Program-made: the position numbers and the translations under genes
Notes under the pieces: model-generated
What the model saw: only the letters and a program-made list of their open reading frames with translations
Told to the model about the DNA's origin: nothing
Databases searched by the model: none
Part shown: positions 34,645-47,112 of the stretch, piece after piece
Numbering within the stretch: position 1 is the stretch's first letter
How the letters are laid out: every line of letters starts with the position of its first letter
DNA from: Eustoma russellianum
Taxonomy: Eukaryota; Streptophyta; Magnoliopsida; Gentianales; Gentianaceae
NCBI GenBank assembly: GCA_036186865.1
Contig: AP025066.1
Location: 13,818,294-13,882,293 of the forward strand
DNA length: 64,000 nucleotides
Reading direction: 5' to 3'

Positions 34645-37600
34645 TGTTACAGCCCGCATCTCTGGACTACGGATAAAGAAGACAAACAAAAACCACAACA
34701 GAAATTATGAGTGATTGTTATAAAGCACTTGAGTTAATATGAATAGGTTACCTAAAGAATAAGAACTACTAAGAATTAATTCAATAGGTGCAAGACTAAC
34801 CAATTACGTATATAAGTGAGTGGTACAAATTTTAGTTAGGAATTAAATAAAGGGAAAAGAAAAATAACGTTGAAGAAATAAGGTAAGCTAAAGTGGTAAA
34901 TTCTACCCTACTATGTTTTCCCAACCGCCCACCCCCATGCAAGACCAACTTGTCTTACACGATATTGTTATCGCCACACTTTAGCCATGCATGCCTTATA
35001 ACCCCCTCACTACTCATTTTATTTTCTTTCTTTGGTTTTCTTTTCATCTTTACCACTCTTACACCATGTAAGAATGGCTATCAATCAAAATACATGCAAA
35101 GAAAATTTACCCTCTCCATCAATTTACTAACCAAGAATGATAATCATAGCCTTCCACCACCCTAGATTTCGGCCAAGTAAGGGGGAAAAACTTAAAATTC
35201 TTTTAATCCATTTATCTCTAATTCTTTTATTATAATTTAAAGATCAGTCACTTCAAAACAAACAACATGTAAGACCATTCACAAATCATCTGCCATGCAT
35301 GGCAAGAAATCCTAACTTTTCCTTCATGTAGTAAATTTCGGCCCAAGTGAAGGAAGTAAGATATGGAAACTCTTTTCTTCCATATTTTCATAAATAGTGT
35401 AATCATTACAAGTCTTACAAGTGTAAGACAACCAACCTATCCTAGTACATGCAAATGACTTTCTCTCCTCACCCACCCAACCGGCTATCCTCTCTTCTTT
35501 TTCTCCAAAATTGTCTAATCTTCCTTTTATCTATTCTTTCCCTCCATCATTCCATTCTTACACAATGTAAGAAGAATAATCACTAAAAATTCATGCAACT
35601 TCCTTCTTCCTTCACTATTACTCCAACTAAGAAAATCCAATTATGCCCTTCAATCACCCAAATTTCGGCCAATTAGAAAGACAAGGCCAAAAGGTTCATT
35701 TTATTATTACCTTTAAGTCATTTCCATTCTTACAGAAAGTGAGACACATACCCAATAAGATTGCATGCAAAATTCTCTCTTCTATTTTCCTGTTACAAGA
35801 AGCTTCATCATTGCCCTACCACCCAATAAGTTTCGGCCAAGACATGACTCAAGGAAGATAAATCTCTCATTTTGCAAGACCACTCTCCATTCATCCTCAC
35901 TTTAATTTCCTAACTCTCTTTATACACACTATTCTTCACTTGTTCTTTCCTTCCAAGGATAAAACTCTCTCCACTCCCTTGAACCACAAACCGTGGTCAT
36001 CCACACAAGAACAAGAAGGACACCTCCCATCTTTGAGTAAGAGTCAAATGTGTATACAACCACATCTTCAAGGTAGACCCTAGACTATACTCCTTGGTAT
36101 CACTCTTCTACTTGTATCTCCTTTGAAAGCACTCAAATCACTCTCAATCTAGGCCTTCATCCGTGACCTTAAACAAGGGTGTAAGAGAAGTTCTTCAACT
36201 CAACAAGTGAAGAATCTCAAGCCAATTCAAGGTAAAGTTCACCTAGATTAACCTTAGAACATTTATACTCCTCTTTCCTCAAACAAGACTAATTCTTTTA
36301 CTCATTTTGGCCTTCAAGGCCGAGACCTTCAAGTTAGGTATCCAAGAAAAAATCTTTCACCATTTAGTGTAAGATTCAAGTACTCCAATGCAAGTATTCT
36401 TCCTTGTTTCTTCAAGAAATTGAAAATGAAGTTTAATATGATTACCCTTAATTATTGGATCATGTATGCAACTAAAATGGAAATTTCTAAACTTTATTGA
36501 AGAAAAGAATGTTTGCATGTTGAAATTTATGATGCATGTGTATTTTGTTTGAGTGGAATCATCAAATACACCTAGAATAATATTTTAATGTGACATGCAA
36601 GATGAATTTGGATCATCACTTGGCCATTTAGGCCATGTATGTCAAGAAGGTGAAATCTTCATCTTACTTTCTCAATTTTGATGTTAAGTGGTAGACACAT
36701 AAAGGTGTTATGCTAAAAAGTGTTCTAAGAATGCTCTTCTTTGTCATTTTGATATATGCATGCCTTTGTCTTTATGTTCTTATGTGGTAGAAAGATTTTC
36801 ATGGAGATTGAACTATTATAACCTCAAGATGATACAAACCATTCATTTCATTATGCATGTTCAAAAAGATGCTATCTTTGATCATTATAAGTGTTAACAT
36901 CATTTTCATCCACATAGGGGACAGTCCAAGAGCCTTCCACATAAGCCATGAATTCGTCACCATCATCATGATGTGTATCTTGATGATCATGGTTTTAGAA
37001 AGGTGAAAGGACATAGATGTTCTCCGGTTTTAGCTTCATATGTTGCATGCCATGTATAGCATGATCATCATCATAAGATGTTATATTCTAAGTGCTTGCA
37101 TGTCATTTTAGTATGATATCATTATACAATTTCATTTTTGTGATCATAAACATATATGTATGATATGACTTGAGCATGCCATCATTTAGTATGATTGATA
37201 TACATTAGGATCATCATTAGCATCAAGCTTTATATTTATGATGAAGAATACCATTTGAAATACCCCAACTTCCAGTTAAGGCATAAAATAGGTAACTTGG
37301 ATGCACAAATTATTATTGAAGTATATTTTGAAACTATGACATGCAAATAAAAGGAAAAAGGCCATAAGTGTCACAATTACATAATGTGGAAGTTTCAATC
37401 TTTGGACCACACTACTTTCGGCCCAATGGCCTTTTTGTACTTAGACTAGTAAAGTCCAAACATAAATTAATTTTCATGGACCATATAATTAGAAAAATTT
37501 ATAAATGTCTATGAAAATTAAAATCCAATGTAATATTAAAGAAAAGAATGAATAAAGTTAATTAGAGAAAAAAGGCATTTCGACCCTAAGCCCAATTTTC

Positions 37601-38032
37601 GGCCATCATCAATAGTTGAGGTAACCTTGGACATAGTATGTAAATATGAATTAAGTGTGTCTTAAGACTAGTTTTATTATTAACACGATACAACTTAAAT
37701 GTTCAGTTATTACGAATATGCAAATTCTTCAAGTCATGATATACGACCCAATATAGTAAGTAACTTAGTCAAATTATGACAATTTGATGGAATAGGATAT
37801 AAGTATCTACAAGTATAATCAATTAAAGGTTGCACCCAATTAAGAGTATAAAGGAACCTACATACCACATCCTCTCATGCATGATGTTCTCATAATTTTC
37901 CATCAACATAAAGTTGTTTTCAAGATATGTTTATAAACGCTGCATGAAATGTTTTAAGGTTTACATGATTTAAAAACATTTGTACCACGAGATGAATGAT
38001 TCTATACGACTTATGCATGTATCTATAGGTGA

Positions 38033-38330
38033 GTGTAACACCTTGTCTGGGACAAGGGTTCTCTACCTATCTATATACGCATGATATGCAGGTTGAGTGT
38101 AACACCTTTCACAGGGTAAGGGTTCTCTACCTTTTGTTACGTCTATCACGTTCAGTATGGAGAGCTACCTGATGTATGGTCCTGGAAAAGGATGTCAGAG
38201 GCAAACTACGTTATTACAGAGTGTAACACAGTGTCTGAGACTCGGAATCTCCGCTATAGCGTGTCATCGTTAGTCTTATGTACGTATGATGTAACACTAT
38301 GTTTGGACCATCGGGTTTCATAGACGGCAC
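38033..38330 (+). repeat. Degenerate gtgtaacac repeats in LTR
   Basis: Four copies of gtgtaacac/gatgtaacac followed by a short stem-like segment and gggttctctacc or a variant start near 38033, 38094, 38219 and 38289. Spacing is irregular (60-125 bases). Confidence 0.6.
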
Positions 38331-38751
38331 TTGTGGCTACTCGGGTAATCATTCAGTATGTCGTGGGTACCATTCTTATGTTATGCAAAGTGCCATAGCC
38401 ACCCATGTCATGTCATGATTGTGCAAGTATGAATTGAAATGTTTTTTTCAAAAGGTTTTACCATGCATACGTCATGTTCATGTCTCATGTACCCCTCTAA
38501 TAACTGTAAGTCATAAACATGTAACATCGTGACCAAAATGATTAATGAACAATCAAAACAAATCAATGAAGATTGTACTCAAGAACAAGGAAATTAAGGA
38601 TTAAGACAATGATACCTAACAGAGAATGTATGTTTCTTTTAGAATTTCTCTATTGTGATAGTTATTCATGAGATAGTATTTTCTTTATTGTTTCCGCACT
38701 TATACAACATATCTCTATTATTATTATTATGTCATTTATGCAGGTACATAT

Positions 38752-38890
38752 AGAGCCGGGGGTCTCACTGGAAGCAGACTCTCTATCCCTTGGGATAGAG
38801 GTATTGTCTGCCTACCACTTACCCTCCCCAGACCCTAACGATAGCTTTTGCTGACGTTGGGATATACTGGGTCCGAATGATGATGATGAC
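38752..38890 (+). repeat. SINE-like module (TS/Au-type tail) within solo LTR
   Basis: The stretch gccgggggtctcactggaag ... gcagactctctatccc ... gtctgcctacca ... accctccccagacc ... gggatatactgggt resembles the conserved body of a widespread plant SINE group, from memory. The usual ttg-repeat tail is replaced by atgatgatgac. No polymerase III A box was identified upstream. Confidence 0.45.
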
Positions 38891-39394
38891 TCACTGTATG
38901 TTCATTTATTTCTTTTTACATTGAGCATTATGATACCTGTGTTACATCATTTTGTATCACCCATCACCCCAGTCCCTATATATGATCCACTTAATGAACC
39001 TAGGTGGAACTACTTGTTGAGCGATTCGTTATCGCTCACCCTATTATTTCAATACGCAGATCCATGGGACCCTGAACCAAAGTTTCTTGAAGACGAGCCC
39101 CGAGACTAGATGTATGGAGCTGACTAGTAGCTGGCTACGGCCTCTTTTGTATTTGGATATTAAGCTCTGTATTTTGATATTTTGTACTATGGATGTATCT
39201 ACGACACTCATGCGGATGTATTAGGATGTAATACGGTTGACATTTATTTCTGCTTGTGTTATCTCGTTTCCACTTGCCGATACATGTTCTTTCAATTTGT
39301 ACATGTAAGACATCGATGCCTTGTACTTCATGTAGTAGAGTACGACGGGTGCATAGTGCCGAGACCCTAGTTCCGGGCGGGGCACTACACAACA

Positions 39395-39936
39395 GAAAGC
39401 CTTTGATGAACTTAAGCAAGGTTAACTTCTGCACCTATTCTAAGACTACCTAGCTTTGATGAAACATTTGAAATTGAATGTGATGCTAGTGAAGTTGGAT
39501 AAGAGCTGTAATATCTCAGTCTAAACAACCGATTGCTTATTTTAGTGAAAAGCTTAAGGGAGCGCAATTGAAATATTCAACCTATGACAAAGAGTTGTAT
39601 GCACTTGTTTGATCATTGCACACTTGGCAGCCTTATTTGCAACATAAGGAGTTTGTGTTTCATACTGATCACAAAAATCTTAAGTTCCTTAAAAGCCAAA
39701 GAAAGTTAAACAAGAGGCCTGCAAAATGGGTTGAATTCATTGAACAATTTCTTTATGTGATAAAATATAAGCAAGGAAAAGATAACATTGTAGCTGATGC
39801 ATTATCTAGGAGATATTCTTTGATTACTACATTGTCATCTCATTTGCTTGGATTTGAGTGCATCAAGGAATTGTATACATCTGATCTTGACTTTCAGTCA
39901 ATATTTGATGCATGTGCCAATTCTCCATTTATGTAA
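39395..39936 (+). pseudogene. Gypsy RT C-terminus and RNase H
   Basis: Just after the solo LTR the host resumes with KAFDELKQ, then in shifted frames FEIECDAS and IAYFSEKLKGAQLKYSTYDKEL. The open piece 39616-39936 gives EFVFHTDHKNLKFLKSQRKLNKRPAKWVEFIE and the closing KQGKDNIVADALSRR. These are the D, E and D blocks of a gypsy RNase H, which removes template RNA. At least three stops or shifts occur upstream (for example TGA at 39610-39612), so the domain is not translatable. Confidence 0.88.
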
Positions 39937-41090
39937 GTATTATTTACATGATGGATATTTATTTAAAGAAAGAAAATTGTGCATACCTAAGTGTTGTGTC
40001 AGAGAGATATTTGTCAATGAAGCACATGGTGGAGGTTTAATGGGCTACTTTTGGCATCTTTAAGACATTAGAGATGTTAAGGGAACGTTTCTTTTGGCCT
40101 CATATGAGAGTTGATGTAGAGAAGGTTTGTGGAAATTGTATAACTTGCAAAAAAGCTAAATCTACATCACATCAACATGGTTTGTACACCTTATTACCTG
40201 TCCCTATGTCACCTTGGATTGATGTATCTATGGGCTTTGTTTTGGGATTACCTAGATCAAGAAATGGAAGTGATAGTGTGTTTGTTGTCATTGACAGATT
40301 TCCTAAAATGACACACTTCAGAGCTTGTAAAAAGGTTGATGATGCATCTCACGTTGCAAAACTTGTTCTTTCAGGAAGTTCTACATCTACACAGCATACC
40401 TAGAACCATTGTTAGTGATAGAGATACTAAGTTCTTAAGTCACTTTTAGCGTGTATTGTGGGGTAAACTTGGAATAAAACTCTTATTTTCTACTACTGTT
40501 CACCCCAAACAGATGGTCAAACAGATGTTGTGAATAGAACTTTGTCTCAATTATTGCGTGCTATAATTCAGGAGAACCTTAAGAATTAGGAAGATTGTTT
40601 GCCATATATTGAGTTTTCTTATAATAGACTTGTTCGCAGAGGCACCACACATTCACCATTTGAAGTTTTATATGGTTTCAATCCTTTGTCTCCACTTGAT
40701 CTTGTGCCTATTCTTGTTCATGAACGTGCAAGTATTGATGGTAATAATAAGGCTAAACTGATTAAGAAATTGCATGCTAAGGTTAAGCTACAACTTGAAA
40801 AGAAAAACAAACAGTATGCAGAACAAGCTAGCAAAGGACGCAAGGAAGTTTTGTTTGAACCAGGTGATCTTGTTTGGCTGCATTTAAGGAAAGAAAGGTT
40901 TCCTAGAGAAAGCAAATATGTGCTCATGTCAAGAGGAGATGGCCCTTTCAAAGTACTTCAAAAGGTTAGAGAAAATGCTTAAATTCTTGACCTTGCGGAG
41001 AGTAAGTATGGTTCAATTTTTGATACTTTTAACGTTTCTGGTCTAATCCCTCTTGGTGATGATTTAGATTCGAGGTTGAATTATTTTGAA
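39937..41090 (+). pseudogene. Gypsy integrase (dead)
   Basis: The H2C2 zinc region is spread over 39980-40160 (VNEAHGGGLMGYF, then CGNCITCKKAK). The core starts at PWIDVSMGFVLGLPRSRNG. The family motif is S-M-D-F, so the first catalytic Asp is Gly here (40230-40238). The second Asp region, SDRDTKFLSHF, is near 40415-40445. The third block reads QTDVVNRTLSQLLRAI where Q-T-E-V is usual, so Glu is Asp (about 40525). The C-terminal part 40599-40982 has FEVLYGFNPLSPLDLVP and FEPGDLVWLHLRKERFP. The frame runs on past a stop at 40981 into the polypurine tract. The enzyme would not integrate. Confidence 0.88.
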
Positions 41091-41101
41091 GAAGGGAGGA
41101 A
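41086..41101 (+). other. Polypurine tract of CRM-like gypsy
   Basis: gaagaagggaggaa lies directly before TGATGAGGTCC, the likely LTR head. Confidence 0.7.
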
Positions 41102-41878
41102 TGATGAGGTCCATAACCCTCATCCATGTCAAGATAATGAGCTACAATTCTCTAAAAAAAGGGCAAGGCCTAATTGGAATTGGAAGGTGTCAAAAAATCA
41201 GTCACAACTAGGAAAGATTTCAAGTTGAAGATAAATCCTTTAAGTCTTCTATGAATAGTACTTGAGGGACCTACTCTGAAAATCATCATTCAACACTTGC
41301 AAGACTAGTTTTTATGGAGCCTACATGGATAGTATTTGAAAGTGTATAGTCTTTTCAATCATTATTCAAGACTTGCAAGACTAGTTTTTATGGAGCCTAC
41401 ATGAATAACTTTTAGAAGTGTGGTCTTTTCAATCATCGTTTCAATTTGTAAGATAGTTTGTTGTCTTGTGTTATTTTTGCCTATAAAAGGCACATAAGAG
41501 AAGGCTTGTAATCTCACACCTTCAATGAGAATTTATTCTTCTTCAAGAGTATTCTTTTGTGTTTTCTTGGTTCATATTCAAAATCAAGGCTAGAATCTTT
41601 CAAGGCTTGAACATCCTTGTGAGAATTCTCCAATTCCAGGGGAAACATCCAAGAGGGAGGTATCTTGCTCGGGTTATGTAGAACTCATTGGAGGACTTAT
41701 GTTCAAAAGGTTTTCTTCAACTTATTAGGAAGCAAGGTGAAGCTATCTTCATTGTGCCTAACCATATTTGGAGAAGAGGCTTTAGAGTTAAAGAAAGGTC
41801 ATTCTTGCACATATCAACTAACCTCTACAAAATTACAAAGTGTCGGAAATAAAGAGATTTAATACTGTTATTCTACAC
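41102..41878 (+). repeat. 3' LTR of CRM-like gypsy (right end approximate)
   Basis: It begins TGATGAGGTCC after the polypurine tract. A classical TATA box (ctataaaagg) lies at 41481-41490, followed by an A/C-rich leader. The right end is placed at ttctaca/caca near 41877 by appearance only, since no 5' LTR exists for comparison. Confidence 0.6.
41482..41489 (+). promoter_or_regulatory. TATA box in gypsy 3' LTR
   Basis: tataaaag in the context gcctataaaaggcac matches the plant TATA consensus and sits in the expected central part of the LTR. Confidence 0.6.
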
Positions 41879-42191
41879 AAATATATTTAATCTCCTAAAA
41901 GTCTTCCAACCACTACATGTCACACTATATTAAACATAAATATTACCAAACTAATTATGCTCAATCAAGGGATATTGGGGTTGTCATGGCCGAGAGTTCA
42001 AAGGGGGTTGTGAGCCATAAAATCATCATGTAAGTACAAGAAGCTCGTCATCAAATTTAACTAAGTCAGTATCATCTTCACACTTCTTCACAAATTAATC
42101 TTGTTCAAAATACCCTTTATGTCCGAAATACATACTCATCTTCCTACTTCATCTTACATGCACGGCTTCATTATTTTTCTTTCATATGAAC
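41879..42191. other. Non-coding spacer, probably an older LTR remnant
   Basis: No ORF with a domain is present. It ends in tgaac (42187-42191), the left target duplication of the Tekay element. The same host sequence should continue at 53174. Confidence 0.5.
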
Positions 42192-42707
42192 TGTAGCACC
42201 CCGTACTCGGCTTGCCCGGGGACGGTGCACCTACCGTACTTTGCTACGGAAAGTACCAAGCGTCAATGCATAACATATCACAGTCCATGCCAAAATCGTG
42301 GACCACAATGTCATCATCTTAACAGGTAAGCAAAATTTAGGCAGAATAAAAACTTTTAAAGGAAACAATTCCGAATATCCGACATAGCGTTTACAACCAA
42401 GTCTGCAAAATAAAGGTAGGTCCAAAATCAAAGTCCTCAAAATAAGTCCACAAAACATAAGCCATCATAAAAGTCCTTAAGCTGCAATCCACTCCACATC
42501 TACGGATACGGAACTCGAGGCTCAACGTCAATCCATTCTACACCATTTCCTGCAGGCTCTTGGGGAAAATAAAAGGATGAGTGACAAAGTCACCAACAAG
42601 TATACCATAAACAATCATTAATTAAATGGAAACTGTACACAAGAACCAAATCCCAAAGAATTTCAACTTTCCCGCCATACCTGACCTTCAGCCCAATAGC
42701 CACGAAC

Positions 42708-42855
42708 GTAATAAGATCATATCTTAAGTGACAAAAGGTAATAAGATCATAACTTAAGTGACAGAAGGTAATAAGAGCATAACATAATTGACAGAAGGTA
42801 ATAAGATCATAACTTAAGTGACATAAGGTAATAAGATCATAACTTAAGTGACAGT
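42708..42855 (-). repeat. 30-bp tandem repeat, five copies, 3' LTR
   Basis: The unit is ggtaataagatcataactta plus agtgacagaa, repeated at 30-base spacing with a few substitutions. The same array lies at about 49366-49514 in the 5' LTR. It has no spacers, so it is a minisatellite. Confidence 0.9.
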
Positions 42856-42999
42856 AGATTAAGCATCCTACTCACAATCATATGCAATGTGTATGAACAT
42901 GCAAATGTAGTGCAACATGATGAGATGAAAACCAATTTTTATCATCATTACTTTCAAAACATAATAGTCATAAAATGAGGAATAGAGAGGGTTCAGATC

Positions 43000-43225
43000 T
43001 ATTATCTCCGGATCTGAAATGGTTATACCATTACCTTCAGATCTGTTATTTCCAGATCTGAAAACGGTCATACAAACAATCATCATTATCAGGTCTATTA
43101 TCTCTGGACCTGGACGGTCATAAATCATCATCCTCAGGTTTATTATCTCCGGGCATAGACGGTCATAAATCATCATCCTCATGTCTATTATCTCCAGGCC
43201 TGGACGGTCATAATCATCATCAGAT
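43000..43225 (-). repeat. About 45-bp subrepeats in 3' LTR
   Basis: Imperfect copies of tctattatctccggacctgg followed by acggtcataaatcatcatc occur. They match the array at 6345-6610 in opposite orientation and 49650-49830 in the 5' LTR. Confidence 0.75.
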
Positions 43226-45675
43226 CAATTAACCCCGGAACTGGAGCGGGTTGTGCTGGCCAGAAATTAATGGTACCATAGGAGTCTTTCTTTCAAAAAC
43301 TCAAAATCTTATATTCAAAAGAGCTTTCTTAAATTTCTTTGGCATAAAAATCAGTCTCATAAGTCGCATGAACATGGACTATGCAATGCATGATGTGAAA
43401 CATGCAATTCATGACTAAGTACATCATAGAAAGCATATAGACTTGTCTCTTAAGCTGGAAAGCAGTCCAGCGGCAATGCCCTTTTCACACAGCCTCAGAA
43501 TCATCAACTTGCCATAACATGCATAATGGGATAGCTACACTCCATACAAATTTCGTAACATTCCGAGAAGTCTAAGGTCCTTAAAACGTTAAATTACCAT
43601 CAAGGGGTATTGCAAAATTATGCAGCGCAGTACCCGTCTTACCTCTGTCTTAAAGGTCATAAAACAATATTCAATTAGGACTATCACCTGGAAAACATAG
43701 CCAACATACTAAGGAACAACATTCATATGCCCAAACATCACATACAAGTCTAAATAAACAAGATCAAGGCCTCACAATACACGCCATCAGACTGCCCAGT
43801 TTTCCAGTTTTGTACCGTGACCTTCATCTCAGTTGTTAACCCTTAAAACAGTGGTTTCAAGACAATTTCCTTACATGGAGGTGTACATCTGTGTCTTACG
43901 TAAATACCATGAAAATTTCAAGGCAATCCAATATGTTTAAAAGGGTCATTTAATTATCTTTCTCAGTCTAGGTACCTGCAGAATCTGCACTGACCTGTTC
44001 TTACTAAAAATTCCATTGAGGCCAAACCACAAGCTCTTTTACAGAATTTCCATCTCATAAATTTACTACACATATCAAGCTACCAGCACACCAAAATTTA
44101 GCTCAACTGCACACTCCTAAGGTTCATTTTAAGGCCAAACAAATTGCTACTCAAAACTGTCCAGTTTCAGAGAATTTTATATTTCATCACTTTTATTATT
44201 TAAGCATTTCCCAACTAACTTTAACCCCTAAAATATCTTGCTAACCATCAAGTACACATTCTAACATGAACTTTTCAGGTCTCCTACCATTTTCATACAT
44301 TTTATGCCTCATAAAGTTTATTCTTAACAAGAGTTAGCTCACTATTCAACTAATCTCTAAAACTGTCCCTTATTGTGAAGAGTAGGTCTTGTATCATATT
44401 TAAGTTAGGCACATAACATATCCATAGAGAGAATCACTCCTCATGCCAACACTTTCCCTTATAAAACAACCAATTACTCATGCTTTACACTTAGTACTTT
44501 AACTAAGATTCATGACTTAAAAATAACTAGACATTCAAGCATACAATTTCACAAATAAGCCGAGAGTGTCTAGAGTATACTTGCCTCTTTTGAGCTCAGA
44601 AAATTTCCCTAGCTTGAGCCTTGGTTGAAATGGAATGAAGTTTCCTCCAACTTCACTATAGAGCACACGGTTTTAGGAAGGAAAATCAGGGTGAACATTA
44701 GCTACTATTTAAATGAATAAAAGAGCTAGATTGAGGCTAGATTTCCTTACCAAAATAGATCTTACGTGGAGATTGAAAGAGATCCAACCCACCAAGATGC
44801 TAGCTTCTCCAAATAGCTTGAGAGATCTTCCCCTAGTGACCATTAGGGGTCATGGTTTTTGTAAGGAGAAAGAGGCATAATGTGAGCTTTACCATTTGAA
44901 ATGTGGAATTCACTTTGGAAGTTAGAATGCAACTTACCTAGATGAGATTTAGAGCTTGAAGATGGTCTTGAGTAACCTAAACCCAAGCTTGCCGTATGAA
45001 ATGAATGATTGAAGATTAGCCTAAGTGTGCAAGAGGCCTTTAGTGATTAGCTTGAGATGAACCATTGAGAGTATTGTGAGAGAGGAAGAATATGAAGCTT
45101 CTAGGATAATCTTGAAGAAGGTTTCATGGGGTACAAAAAGAAGGTATCCGGCGGTCTCACATAAAGAAGGAGAAGGGAGACTCTTAATGTGCATGGAACA
45201 CAATTATGAAGGGTATTTAGTGGTGTTAGCTATTTACTACTTGGTTGCTTTTGAGGATTGATTAAAGAAAAAGTAACTAAAGTAGTTGATAAAGGAGGTA
45301 TCATGGATAACCATGGTGTACCCGATAGTCTATAGGGAAAAAGAGGAGGGAAACTCTTCAAATCTTGGAACAACATCATAAGGCCATTACTTTAAGAGGC
45401 AAATAAAGTGGTTAGTTGGGCATTAGAAGTAAAGAGGGTTCTAGAGTCTCATGTTGGTCGAATTTTTCTAAAATTTTGGAAGGGTATAATTGTCATTTCA
45501 CTTGCTTCATGAGACATACTTATATAATTATACCATTTCTTACAATACTTACTCTAAGGAAATTTAATAAAGAAGAAATAATGAAATTCAATAAAATACA
45601 CTTGGTAGGACTGATATTTTATTAAATCACTTCATAAGAGTCGGAGATACAGAATGATTTCTGTTGGGTACAACA

Positions 45676-45690
45676 TCCTCCCCCCACCCA
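45676..45690 (-). other. Polypurine tract of Tekay element
   Basis: The complement TGGGTGGGGGGAGGA directly precedes the LTR head TGTTGTACCC. Confidence 0.8.
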
Positions 45691-45721
45691 TCACAAGTTT
45701 CACCCTCGAAACTTATGAGCA

Positions 45722-46342
45722 CTAGTCAAAGAGATGTGGGTATGAGCTCTTCATGCTTTCCGCAGTCTCCCAAGTGGCTTCATCAACAGAGTGATGCTTC
45801 CGTTGCACCTTAACCATGGGAATAGATCGCTTTCTTAGGGCCTTTTCCTTCCGATAAGTAATCCTCTCAGGCTCTTCTTCATAAGACACTTTGGCTTCAA
45901 TTTTCAACGGCTGCTCCTTGATGATATGACTGGGCTCGTGCACGTATCGGCGAAGCTGGGATACCTGAAATACATTATGTAGCTGAGACAGCAATGGCGG
46001 TAGTGCTAACCGGTAGGCAACTTCTCTAATCCTTTCAAGAACTTCATATGGCCCAATGAATCTTGGACTCAGTTTGCCTTTTATGCCAAATCTTTTTACG
46101 CCCTTCGATGGCGAGACCTTCAAGAACACTTTCTCACCTGCCTGGAATTCCAATGGTCGACGCTTTTCATCGGCCCAAACTTTGCTTCTATCTTGGGCCG
46201 TCTTTAACCTTTGCTTGACAATCATTACTTTCTCACGTGTTTGCTCCACTAGGTAGGGTCCTGCAAAAATCTTGTCTCCAATTTCATCCCAATAAAGTAG
46301 AGATCGGCACTTTCTTCCATATAGTGCTTCAAAAGGGGCCAT
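45722..46342 (-). pseudogene. Tekay integrase C-terminus with chromodomain-like tail
   Basis: An open frame of 206 residues, starting at MAPFEALYGRKCRSLLYWDE in the integrase C-terminal region. Next are FQAGEKVFLKVSP, GKLSPRFIGPYEVLERI and LHNVFQVSQLRRYV, the GPY/F-type module. The last 45 or so residues (LRKRSIPMVKVQRKHHSVDE, then ATWETAESMKSSYPHLF) match the chromodomain tail of Tekay/Del chromoviruses. That domain is thought to steer integration to heterochromatin, in keeping with this repeat-rich setting. The frame continues the integrase upstream of an in-frame TAA at 46370. Confidence 0.9.
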
Positions 46343-46343
46343 T

Positions 46344-47110
46344 CCAATGGATCGGTGATAGCTATTATTTTAGGATAACTCCACCAACTTAAGACTTTTG
46401 TCCCAGCTTCCTCCAAAATCAAGGATACAAGCACGTAACATGTCCTCCAGTGTTTGGATTATTCTCTCCAATTGACCATCAGTTTGAGGATGGAACGCTG
46501 AACTCATCCGAATTTCAGTGCCCATTACTTTCTGGAAGACTGTCCAAAATCTAGAAGTGAAGTGAGGGTCGTGATCACAAACTATACTCATGGGTATTCC
46601 GTGCAAGCATACAATCTGATCAATATACATGGAAGCCAAATTTCTCCATAGAGGCTTTGATTGACATAGCCATGAAATGGGCGGACTTTGTCAAATGATC
46701 AACTACAACCCAAATAGCATCATATCCACTCCTTTTCCTTGGTAGGTCAGTCACGAAGTCCATAGTGACGTGATCCCATTTCCACTCAGGAACTTCAAGG
46801 GGTTGCAACAATCATGCGGGTCTTTGATGCTCCGCTTTCACCCTTTGGCAGATAAGACATTTCTCCATGAATTTAGCAATTTTCTTCTTCATGCCATGCC
46901 ACCAAAATTTCTGCTTTAGATTTTGATACTTCTTCTTGGCTCCTGGATGAATAGATAGGCGGGAACTATGAGCTTCCTGAAGGGCTTCATTCTTTATGAC
47001 ATCATCATTGGGTACGCATAACCGACCCCTGAACCATATGATGTCATCACCGTGGACCTCAAAATCCTCAGAGGGCTTCATTTCCAATTTGTCCTTGATC
47101 TTCTTTAAAG
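46344..47110 (-). pseudogene. Tekay integrase core (broken)
   Basis: The H2C2 zinc segment is in 47087-46812 (HSSRLSIHPGAKKKYQNLK, then CLICQRVKAEHQ). The core is in 46811-46620 with WDHVTMDFVTDLP (first Asp) and 46639-46370 with VCDHDPHFTSRFW (second Asp) and DGQLERIIQTLEDMLRA (Glu). The segment has L-E-R where Q-x-E-R context varies, and the catalytic residues are present. The two core frames overlap by a frameshift at about 46630. A TAA at 46370-46372 interrupts the segment before the GPY/F module. The enzyme would insert cDNA, but this copy cannot be translated whole. Confidence 0.9.
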
Positions 47111-47112
47111 AT

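Larger units (their letters stand above)
34645..39389 (+). repeat. Solo gypsy-type LTR inside CRM-like pol
   Basis: The ends are TGTTACAGCCC and GGGGCACTACA, with identical flanks caaca at 34640-34644 and 39390-39394. The host RT/RNase H reading continues across it. At about 4.7 kb it is long, and a further nested piece inside cannot be excluded. The 3' terminus shares the tacgacggg...ggcgggg module with the other LTRs. It contains degenerate gtgtaacac repeats (38033-38330) and a SINE-like module (38752-38890). No protein domain is visible in its ORFs. It probably arose by recombination between the two LTRs of a full element. Confidence 0.9.
32498..41878 (+). mobile_element. Ty3/gypsy element (CRM-like), 5' truncated and split by a solo LTR
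   Basis: A plus-strand gypsy element starts abruptly in the gag C-terminal region at the edge of copia A. It continues through protease and RT to 34644, resumes after the solo LTR at 39395 with RNase H and integrase, and ends in a polypurine tract and a 3' LTR starting at 41102. Domain order PR-RT-RH-IN is that of gypsy. LYEWLVM, RSFHGLDSFYRRFVKDF and the pol tail running into the LTR resemble the CRM lineage, but no CR motif could be checked. No 5' LTR is present. Catalytic residues are lost in both RT and integrase, so it is a fossil. Confidence 0.85.
42192..45675 (-). repeat. 3' LTR of Tekay element
   Basis: About 3.5 kb; plus-strand ends tgtagcacccc and gggtacaaca. It matches 48849-53168 outside the nested LTR but keeps about 0.77 kb (43220-43960) that the other lacks. 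The ORFs inside have no domain. Confidence 0.93.

Noticed and set aside
42708..42855. Five regular 30-base repeats, at first sight CRISPR-like
   Set aside because: The copies are directly adjacent with no spacers, lie in a plant retrotransposon LTR and recur in the sister LTR. It is a minisatellite.
44880..45261. ORFs of about 60 residues on both strands near 45021-45261, repeated at 50956-51138
   Set aside because: They occur in both Tekay LTRs only because the LTRs are duplicated. They carry no domain and no consistent start across copies.
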